Positions 54,406 to 62,117 of a stretch of 64,000 nucleotides of DNA are shown piece by piece (position 1 is the stretch's first letter; every line of letters starts with the position of its first letter). Source of the DNA: Pseudomonas weihenstephanensis (GTDB lineage: Bacteria; Pseudomonadota; Gammaproteobacteria; Pseudomonadales; Pseudomonadaceae). Both the position numbers and the translations under genes were made by a program. The notes below the pieces were generated by a model, which was given only the letters and a program-made list of their open reading frames with translations, searched no databases and had not been told where the DNA came from. The stretch spans positions 124,001 to 188,000 of the forward strand of contig NZ_JYLF01000008.1 of the NCBI RefSeq assembly GCF_001043055.1, given 5' to 3'.

Positions 54406-54546
54406 GGCCACCTCAATGGTACGGTCGAGGCCGTGCTCGATGCCAATTAAGGGCTGGCCGATGAGGTGCAGTTTCGGGCGGGGCTGGTTATTCACTTGCC
54501 AGATTTGCCCGTGCCGAGTGATGAGGTGGTGCTGTTGTGGGCTTGA
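54406..54546 (+). pseudogene. Phage tail protein gpX, C-terminal remnant
   Basis: Reads GHLNGTVEAVLDAN, then TAA where Pro-Gly is expected, then GLADEVQFRAGLVIHLPDLP and PSDEVVLLWA, stop at 54544-54546. This is the end of the P2 gpX family, a small tail-completion LysM-like protein. Its N-terminal half is missing at the integrase junction, so a large deletion removed everything between the integrase and tail gene X. Confidence 0.82.
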
Positions 54547-54711
54547 ACTTCTAGTGCTTCATCGACGAATAAAAGAGATAGACCCTCCGTCATTATGGGA
54601 AAGGTCTTATTGACCCTTGGCTGAACTGGCCGATACAGTCCGCGCACTTCAATGGATTGACCTGAACGGGACGCTGCTTTAATCGGCCCTGGTGATTAAG
54701 GAAAATACGAC

Positions 54712-56078
54712 ATGCACATGCGCCTGATTTATGCAGACGACCGAGAAGAACTTGGGGTTCGTCTCAGTGAGATCGAAGCCCCTTTCTTTGCCAAATTCGA
54801 AGTCGAAGACGCTTTATGTAAGCCTTTGCCCACGCTGAGCCTGTTTGATATCCAAACGTATGGCCGACAATTAACCCATGAAGAAATCGTAGACGCCGTA
54901 GAAGCGGGCGACATTTTATTGGTTAAAGACGATCCCTTCAGTCCGCTGAGCCAAGACACATTCAACGAGTATTCCCACATCACCGGACGCGGTTGGACGG
55001 GCAGTTTCCATATGCCTGTTGAGCAGGAAAAACCGCCGTTGCCGGAAGCTGAACCTATTTTCAAACCGCAACCGCAAGCGCCTGGCTTCTATGTCGTCCC
55101 TATGTCGTCCCTAAGAGCACCACGGGCGAAAAGCTAAAAGCGGCTTTATTCTCGGTACAAAATCCCACCGTGATGAGCAAGTTCGATGCGCTGAATCCAA
55201 ACCTTGGCAAGATCAACGCCGGTACGATGATCGTATTGAGCGACCCGAATAACCTGCAATGCACGCGTGAAGAGGCTGTGCTGATGGACGTTGCGGCCAA
55301 GGCTAATGACGTCATCAAAGAAATGACGCCTGAAGAAGCTGACTTCATGGTTCGACATCGAGAAGAAATTGAAACGTTCTCAGGCTATGGTTCAACCGCT
55401 ATCGGGATCGGTGAAGCGATGTTTGCCAAGCACCTGGATGACATAAAGCACTTATTTAAAGATATCGAAGCGCTGCATGTTAGAACTTTTCGGGTCAATG
55501 GCAATTTAAGCTCGCCTGATTTTTTTGCTGAGCGTAAACGTCTTTTAACTCAACTTGATGCCCATCTCACAGCGCTTACCCGAAAAAGTATTGGTTTTGC
55601 GGATCATCCGAACTTGAAAACAGCATTGGGTATTTCCAGTCGTAGCCTGGTTCATCGCTGGACAGCGGCAGGCGGTGCTGACCAGATCCCTGGGTATGCA
55701 ACGCATATTGAGGGCGTGTCCAAAGCGGCCAAGTATTTGAAATATGGTGGTTGGATTGGAACAGGCATTGGTGGTGGAGCCTCGTATATGAAGGTTCAGG
55801 ATGTTTGCGCGGTAGGAAAAACAGAGAAGTGCAGGAAGATCAGATTTACTGAATCGGGTGGATTTTTAGGCAGTGTTGCGGGTGGCGCGGGGGCAGGATA
55901 TTTACTGTCAGGAGCTATTGGTGGAGGTCTTTGTGTTGGGCTTACAGCCGCTACTGGTGGGATTGGTGGCTTGGTGTGTGGGATCGTCGTTGTTGGAGCT
56001 GGATCTTTTCTCGGTGGTTTTGCTGGAGGGATAGTTGGAGAAATAGGTGGTGAAGTTATTTACGAGAGCGCGAAATGA
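54712..56078 (+). pseudogene. LysM/glycine-zipper toxin-like gene, frameshifted by 11-bp duplication
   Basis: Two frames form one gene: 54712 to about 55099 (MHMRLIYADDREELGVRLSE ... QAPGFYVVP) and about 55110-56078 (KSTTGEKLKAALFSVQNPTV onward). An exact 11-base tandem duplication at 55089-55110 separates them; deleting one copy gives a continuous 451-residue protein. Parts: N-terminal domain of about 120 residues, Pro-rich linker, LysM-like module (VVPKSTTGEKLKAALF ... GTMIVLSDP), helical middle, and a C-terminal glycine-zipper membrane region (GGFLGSVAGGAGAGYLLSGA; GSFLGGFAGGIVGEIGGEVI). AAGGA precedes the start. With the coupled membrane gene it resembles a pore-forming effector/immunity pair. 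I do not know a named family with certainty. A restart at 55170 might yield the C-terminal part. Confidence 0.72.
55089..55110. repeat. 11-bp tandem duplication in the toxin-like gene
   Basis: CTATGTCGTCC at 55089-55099 and again at 55100-55110. It is the sole visible lesion of this gene and is reversible in principle by slippage. Confidence 0.92.
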
Positions 56079-56464
56079 GCTCTGCTGCATTGATAGTCGG
56101 GTATTTGGGTGTCATCGTTGTCGTTAGTTTGCTCATAGGCTTGGCTATTGCCTTGCATATGGCTTACACCCAAATAGACTTGATACTGGGGTGTTTAAAA
56201 AACTGTACTGCAATCATGGTTCGCGCCCCGCTTAAGCACGGTGGCCCGTGGGGGAGGCTTTTGCTGATTGGCGGCATTTCAGGCGTTCTAACGTTTCCAA
56301 ACTCTTATCTAAAAAGAGGCGAATTATGCCCTGAGGATTTGAAAAATTTTCCGATAATGCTCAAGCGAAAGTTGGTTGTCATGCAGTGGGGTATCATTGT
56401 TTTGATGATAAGCATCGTGCTGCTGGCATTGATTGGGAAGTCTGACTTACTAAAACAATCATAA
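56075..56464 (+). CDS. Three-helix membrane protein, putative immunity partner
   Basis: 129 residues overlapping the toxin-like gene by ATGA. Hydrophobic helices: about 5-28 (LIVGYLGVIVVVSLLIGLAI), about 61-76 (LLLIGGISGVLTF) and about 102-122 (GIIVLMISIVLLALIG). A middle loop reads YLKRGELCPEDLKNFP. Small multi-helix inner-membrane proteins placed directly behind pore-forming toxins usually confer immunity; that role is inferred from position and topology only. A terminator follows. Confidence 0.7.
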   Translation: MSSAALIVGYLGVIVVVSLLIGLAIALHMAYTQIDLILGCLKNCTAIMVRAPLKHGGPWGRLLLIGGISGVLTFPNSYLKRGELCPEDLKNFPIMLKRKLVVMQWGIIVLMISIVLLALIGKSDLLKQS

Positions 56465-56534
56465 ATCTAACCGAAGGCTAGGATTTAAATTTCCCTAAAT
56501 GCTCGCATTTAACACATGAAGCATACACATCTAC

Positions 56535-56559
56535 AGCCCACCTCAGCGTGGGCTTTTTA
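56535..56559 (+). terminator. Terminator closing the toxin/immunity cassette
   Basis: AGCCCAC (56535-56541) pairs with GTGGGCT (56548-56554) followed by five T. It sits directly against the first surviving codon of gpD, showing that the cassette brought its own end. Confidence 0.85.
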
Positions 56560-56571
56560 TTATCCGGAATT

Positions 56572-57262
56572 TTCCGCATTGTCGCTGACGGCGCCGACAT
56601 CACCGCATTGATCAATGATCGCCTTCTGTTGCTACGCACCACTGACAAACCCGGCATGGAGTCCGACGACTTTGAACTGCGCATCGATGACCGTGATAGC
56701 GCCGTGTCATTACCCAGCCGTGGAGCGAGCATCGAAGTATTCCTCGGCTACAGCGGCACCGCCTTAGCCAGCCTCGGGCGCTACACCGTGGACGAGGTGG
56801 AGTTGTCCGGTCCACCCGATACGCTGGTGATCCGGGGTAAAGCCAGCGACATGCGCGGCAGTGGCAAGACCACGCGCAGCGGCAGTTGGGAAGGGGTGAG
56901 CCTGGCCAGCATCGTCAAGGACATAGCTGCACGTAATGGCTGGTCGTCGGTGTGCCCGGTGGACGCGATAGTGCCGCGTGCTGACCAGCTCAGCGAGTCT
57001 GACTTCAACTTCATCAGCCGACTTTCCAAGCAGTTCGACTGCACCGCCAAAGTGGCGGACGGCAAGCTGCTGGTGATGCAGCGCCAAGGCGGTCAAAGTG
57101 CGAGCGGCAAAGCCTTGGGCTCAATCACTCTGACCCGCAGCGACGTCAGTCGCTGGCAGTTCCGGCAGGGTGATCGCAGCGCGCACAGGGCGCTCAGCAC
57201 CAAGCACCAAGACAAGAAAACCGGCAAGTTGGCCATCGTCACTTTGGACTACGACGAAGCCC
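56572..57262 (+). pseudogene. Phage late control protein gpD, both ends lost
   Basis: About 230 residues of the P2 gpD tail-hub family: FRIVADGADITALINDRLLL, DDFELRIDDRDSAVSLPSRG, PDTLVIRGKASDMRGSGKTT, SESDFNFISRLSKQFDCTAK and SRWQFRQGDRSAHRALSTKH. The native start codon is gone, replaced by the cassette terminator. At about 57255-57265 (TLDYDEAP) the gpD frame ends and Rz sequence begins in another frame, so the last third of gpD and the endolysin gene have been deleted. Confidence 0.88.
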
Positions 57263-57646
57263 CTGTCCGATCTGGCCAACACCCAATCAGCGTTAATCCT
57301 TGCGGAACAGGGCAAGCGATTCGCCCTGGAGCAGTGGCTGGCAGCCAGCGATCAAGCCCACTATCGAGCCTTGACCGATGCCAAAACTCATCAAACCCGC
57401 CTGCGTGATCGCCTTGCTACTGCTGACCTGCGGTTGTCAGTCCTACTCGAGACCCCCGCCACAAATTGTAGTAACGGAATGCAAGCCACCACCGGCCCCG
57501 GCGGCGTGGTTCATGCACCCCGTCGAGCCAAACTTGACCCGGCGCATGCTCAACGAATTATCGGAATCACCGGCGAAGGCGACCAAGGACTGATCGCGCT
57601 GCAGGCCTGTCAGGCCTACGCCAAAGAAGTATCAGGCACGAAATAA
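57263..57646 (+). pseudogene. Rz-type i-spanin, N-terminal part lost
   Basis: Frame LSDLANTQSALILAEQGKRF ... HQTRLRDRLATADLRLSVLL ... GGVVHAPRRAKLDPAHAQRI ... ACQAYAKEV, the C-terminal part of a P2/tailocin Rz spanin. The N-terminal membrane anchor and first helix were removed by the same deletion that cut gpD. Rz1 lies nested within it in the +1 frame. Confidence 0.85.
57378..57593 (+). CDS. Rz1-type o-spanin lipoprotein nested in Rz
   Basis: 71 residues, MPKLIKPACVIALLLLTCGC with a lipobox ending TCGC, then a proline-rich stretch RPPPQIVVTECKPPPAPAAW. This is the classic outer-membrane spanin subunit encoded entirely inside Rz in another frame. Rz1 looks intact while its partner Rz is truncated, so the lysis pair should not work. 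Confidence 0.82.
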   Translation: MPKLIKPACVIALLLLTCGCQSYSRPPPQIVVTECKPPPAPAAWFMHPVEPNLTRRMLNELSESPAKATKD

Positions 57647-57795
57647 AAGGAGCGGCCGAGCGGGATGCGTCAACATCCAGCCCGGCCACCAAACCCGCAG
57701 ATTAGCCCTGCAAGCCCAGTCAAGGCTCCTGCTCCGTGCACAAAGCGGAGCGAGCCTGGTACTTGTCTATTCATACAGTAAAGGTCTTGCAAACA

Positions 57796-58272
57796 ATGTC
57801 CTCACCCATCATTCCTTGGATGAGCGGCAAACGCCGGCTGGCCGACCGTTTTACCGCCCCCACCGCTCCGGCAATCAACCTGCTGCGCATTGAAGAAAAT
57901 CTGTCTGCAGCTTGGCAGCGGTTGTCCGGCACCTACGTTGAAAACTTGCCCTGGCTTGAATGTGCCGAGCGCTACGACCGGCCACACACCTTCCACTATA
58001 TGGACCCGCCTTACTGGCAGACCGCTGGCTACGGCGTGGCCTTCCCGTTTGAAAACTACGAGCGCATGGCTGATTTTATGCGGCGCTGTAAAGGGAAGGT
58101 GATGGTCAGCATCAATGACCATCCGGACATTCGGCGGGTGTTTGAAGGGTTTCACTTTGAGACGACTGAGATCCACTACACAACCATGAATAAGCGGCAG
58201 GGGAAAGCTGAGGTGACGGGGGAGCTGATTGTTATGAATTGGGTGCCGGAGGCTTTGGGAGGGTTGTTTTAG
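57796..58272 (+). pseudogene. DNA adenine methylase with internal in-frame deletion
   Basis: 158 residues. The start MSSPIIPWMSGKRRLADRF is the D12-class Dam N-terminus, but it jumps directly to TAPAINLLRIEENLSAAW, skipping about 100 residues that hold the SAM-binding FAGG loop and target recognition part. Motif IV is kept as YMDPPYWQTAGYG, as is the C-terminal KVMVSINDHPDIRRVFEGF. The frame stays open, so a shortened, probably inactive protein could still be made. An in-frame Met at 57736 is not family-like. Confidence 0.82.
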
Positions 58273-58320
58273 AGTGTATAGATGGAATCGCTAGCAGTCC
58301 GTGACGAAGGGCTGCCATCG

Positions 58321-58504
58321 GCCGATTCTGTTGAAAAATTCGATTTTCCCCAAACACTCGAATATGGATGGGCGAAAACACCTGTTTTGTACGTTGTCAC
58401 GTGAAATCCGAGGCCTGAACCTTCTGCCCAAAATTCTGATTTCAATCTCAGGCGCGTACTTTTCTGCGTTGGAAAGCATGGCCGACTTTTTCAACAGAAT
58501 CGGC
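58321..58504. mobile_element. Probable MITE, 184 bp with 18-bp terminal inverted repeats
   Basis: GCCGATTCTGTTGAAAAA (58321-58338) is repeated exactly inverted at 58487-58504. The interior has no frame of note. The size and perfect ends suggest a nonautonomous insertion element; no matching transposase is present and no target duplication is evident. Confidence 0.65.
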
Positions 58505-58737
58505 TAAAAACTGTCATTCATCTGATCTCCAAACCAACGGAAATCATAGGGAGGACGATAACCGAGAATTGACAAGGCACCAGCGGTCGGACTCCCCTCA
58601 AGAACAGCTCGGGCACGCCGATGACGTAGGTGTTAGTTTGCGCGGCTCCGGCCACGAACCGGAACCGCAGACAGGGATGTTTGGACGTCTTTCACGCCTA
58701 ACCAGGCGTACTTCATTCCTGTCATGAGTATCATCCG
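58505..58737 (+). other. Upstream region of the chemoreceptor gene, no gene seen
   Basis: 233 bases without a supported frame; it presumably holds the promoter of the receptor gene. I could not place -35/-10 elements with confidence. Confidence 0.3.
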
Positions 58738-60360
58738 ATGCTGCAAAAATCCCTGAGAACTCAAATCCTCGCGCTGCTGAGCGGCAGCCTGTTGGCGATG
58801 TTGCTGATTGCTTTAGCATGCTTTCATTTCCTGTCCAACGGCGTGCAAAACTACGCCACTTTAATCGAAGGCCCGCTGCACACTTCGCAATTGATCGACG
58901 AGGCCAACCTGCAATTCAAGGTGCAGGTTCAGGAATGGAAAAACGTATTACTACGGGGCAAGCAGCCGGCAGAGCTGGATAAATATTGGAAGCAATTCGA
59001 AGACCGTCAGCGCGACGTACAGGGGATCCTTGGCGAACTGGCTAACCAGAAAGGACTGGACGGCCAACTCAAGACCCGCATCGACCGCCTGCGTGACGAA
59101 CACCGTCAGTTGGGCAGCGCTTACCAGAAAGGTCGCGATGCCTATATTGCCGCGGGTGCAGACCCCACTGCAGGCGACGCCGCCGTCAAAGGAGTTGACC
59201 GTACCACCAGCGATCAGATGAGCGAACTTGTTGGCGAACTGCGCAAGCAGGGCACCGAGCAATCTACACTGATCAGCGCCGCTGCCAATCGCACGGTGAT
59301 GCTGGGGATTATCGTGATGCTCGCCTCGGGTCTGTTGATCGGCCTGTTGAGCCTTTGGCTGATCAACCGCAACTTGGTTGACCCCATCCGCAAGCTAATC
59401 GACTACGTGGCGCAACTGAGCCAAGGGAAATTTGCCGAACGCGTGGCCAGCAGTCGTGAAGACGAGTTGGGCAAACTAGCCATGGCCGCCAACACTTTGC
59501 GCGACTTTCTCGCCGAAACCTTCAACCGCTTGCAGCGCAGCGCCAAGGATCTTGACAGCGCAAGTGGCGAGTTAAACGCCATCGCCGGTCTCATGGCCTG
59601 CGGCACTAACGAGCAGTTCAACCGTACCGATCAGGTGGCTACGGCTATGAACGAAATGTCCGCCACCGCCCAGGAAGTGGCTCGTCACGCAGCCGATGCC
59701 GCACGCGCCGCCGATGATGCCGACCAATCCGCGCAGCATGGCGAAAAAGTCATGCGGGGTACCATTCACACCATCACCCAAATGCGTGGTGAGATCGCTA
59801 ACACAGCCACGGTCATCCGTCGGCTGGAAACCGATAGTGGCCGCATAGGCAAGGTGCTGGAAGTGATTCGCGGCATCGCCGAGCAGACTAATTTGCTGGC
59901 GCTTAACGCGGCGATCGAAGCGGCCCGTGCCGGTGAAGCCGGACGCGGTTTTGCGGTCGTGGCCGACGAAGTGCGAAACCTGGCCCAGCGTACGGCGGCG
60001 TCGATCATCGAAATCAACCAGATCATCCAAACGGTGCAAATCGGCGCGGTGGACGCGGCTCAGGCCATTGAAAGTGGCCAGTCGCGCAGTGAAGAAAGTG
60101 TCGCGCAAGTGAATGAGGCCGGAGCGATGCTGCAGCGTATCACCCATGCTGTGGAAGCCATTCGCGACATGAATCGCCAAATTGCCACCGCTGCCGAAGA
60201 GCAAACCTCGGTGGCGGAAGACATCTCGCGCAACCTCACCGAAATCACCACGATTGCCAGTACCAACCTGGACAACATGCAGCGCACCGAAGCGGCAAGC
60301 CGGAACCTTCACGGGTTATCAGGGCAGTTGAATAAAGTGACGGCACGTCTGAGTGCTTAG
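58738..60360 (+). CDS. Methyl-accepting chemotaxis protein
   Basis: 540 residues. A membrane helix at 10-32, a periplasmic four-helix-bundle sensing domain of about 150 residues (ANLQFKVQVQEWKNVLLRGK) and a second helix at about 187-208 (TVMLGIIVMLASGLLIGLLS) are followed by HAMP and the signalling domain. The kinase-binding tip is complete: GIAEQTNLLALNAAIEAARA and GRGFAVVADEVRNLAQRT. The ligand is unknown. The gene is intact, in contrast to the phage genes to its left. It looks like cargo of the island or recent capture. Confidence 0.92.
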   Translation: MLQKSLRTQILALLSGSLLAMLLIALACFHFLSNGVQNYATLIEGPLHTSQLIDEANLQFKVQVQEWKNVLLRGKQPAELDKYWKQFEDRQRDVQGILGELANQKGLDGQLKTRIDRLRDEHRQLGSAYQKGRDAYIAAGADPTAGDAAVKGVDRTTSDQMSELVGELRKQGTEQSTLISAAANRTVMLGIIVMLASGLLIGLLSLWLINRNLVDPIRKLIDYVAQLSQGKFAERVASSREDELGKLAMAANTLRDFLAETFNRLQRSAKDLDSASGELNAIAGLMACGTNEQFNRTDQVATAMNEMSATAQEVARHAADAARAADDADQSAQHGEKVMRGTIHTITQMRGEIANTATVIRRLETDSGRIGKVLEVIRGIAEQTNLLALNAAIEAARAGEAGRGFAVVADEVRNLAQRTAASIIEINQIIQTVQIGAVDAAQAIESGQSRSEESVAQVNEAGAMLQRITHAVEAIRDMNRQIATAAEEQTSVAEDISRNLTEITTIASTNLDNMQRTEAASRNLHGLSGQLNKVTARLSA

Positions 60361-60919
60361 CCGGACCGTTAGTGGTTAGATCGGCTTCAGGCAGAGCTGC
60401 CATGTTAGAAGACCGAGCCCCGTATTTAGTCATAGCCTTATATGGGGCAAATGCTCTGACCAAAGATTCTCAGCATTTGTGTAACCTTCGGGCGATGATA
60501 CTTAATCTACTAAACGTATGCTTTTTTTGGTGCCACTTGGGGCCGTTTTTTTGCCAAGTAATTGTGCCAGCAACTGCGGGAGGTCCAATAATTGGGTCTC
60601 CGCTCTTTCAAGCGCTGTAACTGCGTAGCGCTGCCAAACCTTTTCAAGTGGCCGCAGGTCAGATTCAGTCAAGGCTTTCTGGCACCCTTGAAAATGGTCA
60701 TGCCAGGCACCCAAAGTCGAAGCGTTCCGGCAACACATCTGCCGCCCATCAACAAGTGTTGCGGTGTTCGTAGTCTGAAGCGCAGCACCTCGGGCAATTT
60801 TCCATCAGTAAAATCGTCCCATCGCAGGCACTCAACGTCTCATTCAGGGCGTGCGGGAATGCACGTAGGGTGCCAGTGCTTACGGCAATTTACGCGCACT
60901 CCCGCACTTTCGGGCTCTG
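60361..60919. other. Gap with no supported gene
   Basis: 559 bases between the receptor and the hydrolase. A 78-residue minus-strand frame at 60502-60738 (with WHDHFQGCQKALTESDLRPL) has no recognised family, no ribosome site and no neighbour support. It may be a gene remnant. No repeat or RNA gene is seen. Confidence 0.4.
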
Positions 60920-61438
60920 CTAGAAGCTCCACTCCTCAGTCCGAACTAGCTTGCAGAACGGGCCGTCAAGAGTTGCATTGTGATGGTTAACGATGTCCTC
61001 AGCTTTCATCACTGGCGTGTCTGAACAGGTATGGCCTTCGGCGATGAGTACCGCATCGAAGCCAAGATCACGAGCAGCACGGCAGGTGCTGTCGACGCAG
61101 TATTGAGTTTTCATCCCAGTGACTACCACACCGGTGGCGCCACAAGAGCGCAAATTGTCAGCTAGGTCGGTCATTTCAAAGGCATTGGGCCGCCGTTTTT
61201 CGAACACCACTTCCCCACCCAACAGCTTCAGTTCTTGTGCAACCATCGTTAGCGGGCTGCCTGGTTCGATGGGAGAACCAGCGGGCCCGATGTGGCGCGC
61301 GAGAAAAATCGGAGCGCCTGCACTGCGTGCCTTGTCCATTAAGGTATTCAGTGTTTCCAGCAACTCTTCGCAGCGCCATAGTTTTTCCGGGCCGTGAACA
61401 AGCCCGACTTGGATATCGAGTATCAACAGGGCGTACAT
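60920..61438 (-). CDS. Isochorismatase-family cysteine hydrolase
   Basis: 172 residues from MYALLILDIQVGLVHGPEKL; AAGGAGATG stands eight bases before this ATG, while the Met 11 codons earlier has none. The catalytic triad is visible: Asp8 in LLILDIQ, Lys in FEKRRPNAF and Cys in MKTQYCVDSTCRAA. Family members cleave isochorismate, nicotinamide or other amides; the substrate is not known. Intact island cargo. Confidence 0.85.
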   Translation of the reverse strand: MYALLILDIQVGLVHGPEKLWRCEELLETLNTLMDKARSAGAPIFLARHIGPAGSPIEPGSPLTMVAQELKLLGGEVVFEKRRPNAFEMTDLADNLRSCGATGVVVTGMKTQYCVDSTCRAARDLGFDAVLIAEGHTCSDTPVMKAEDIVNHHNATLDGPFCKLVRTEEWSF

Positions 61439-61711
61439 GGGTGCATCTCCTTGCGTTTGAGCCAGCGACACAAGGGCGTAAAAAAGGCCCTGTCCATCAC
61501 TGGCGGGCCTTTGAAGTTCGTCTGCTATTGGCTCACGAAACCTCGCACGCTCCGCTTTCAGCGGTCGTGGTGGCGGTGGTCGAGGTGAGGCAATAGGTAT
61601 TCATTGATCGACACTAGCAATATCGCAGCGAGCTGACCAGCCAGGATCCTAAAGTGAGTGCTTTGGGCGGATGGGGTCGTGTAAGTTTACGGAAATCAGG
61701 TCTTGTCTAAC
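61439..61711. other. Gap upstream of the hydrolase, no gene seen
   Basis: 273 bases with no supported frame. An AAAGGCCC / GGGCCTTT pair near 61483-61514 could form a hairpin. It separates the hydrolase from the IS66 remnant. Confidence 0.35.
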
Positions 61712-61960
61712 TCAAGCGGGCTGCCAGTTATGCGCCAGCAACTGGTAGATGTCACACGCCCGCTGCGTCGGAAGGCGCGTGAGAACATCCTCTAAGTAAA
61801 TATACGGATCATGCCCGTTCGGAGGCGCCGATTGGATCAGACTCATGATCGCCGCCATGCGTTTTCCGCTGCGTAATGAGCCTGCGAAGAGCCAGTTCCT
61901 GCGTCCAAGAGCCTATGGCCGGATCTGGTTCTCTGCCCAGTTGTCTATGGGTACGGCCCC
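61712..61960 (-). pseudogene. IS66-family transposase, C-terminal remnant
   Basis: Reading the minus strand from about 61960: VPIDNWAENQIRP, then TAG in place of the expected Trp, then ALGRRNWLFAGSLRSGKRMA, AIMSLIQSAPPNGHDPYIYL and EDVLTRLPTQRACDIYQLLA, stop at 61712-61714. This is the well-known TnpC end of IS66 elements. The rest of the element and both terminal repeats are missing. Confidence 0.85.
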
Positions 61961-62117
61961 GTCATCATCTGTAGATGTTGGTCGAGATCTGCCAATCCTT
62001 GCAGGTAACAGATCACGACCGTCTATTTCTGGCAGGCCTCATCTTTTAACGAAAGCGGCCTCAGGCTACTTGCTAGCTTTCGCCAAAATGCAATTACCCA
62101 GCTGACTAAACCGCCGA

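Noticed and set aside
54274..54495. Minus-strand frame read as the integrase N-terminus
   Set aside because: The part above about 54405 is antisense to gpX; only the inner half belongs to the integrase.
56548..57408. Single intact 286-residue tail protein
   Set aside because: The first eight residues come from the cassette terminator and the last 48 from Rz sequence in the wrong frame; only 56572 to about 57262 is gpD.
60502..60738. 78-residue minus-strand ORF as a gene
   Set aside because: No ribosome site, no recognised family, no conserved context; could be a remnant but I cannot support it.
61845..62105. Plus-strand 86-residue frame
   Set aside because: Shadow of the IS66 transposase remnant on the other strand.
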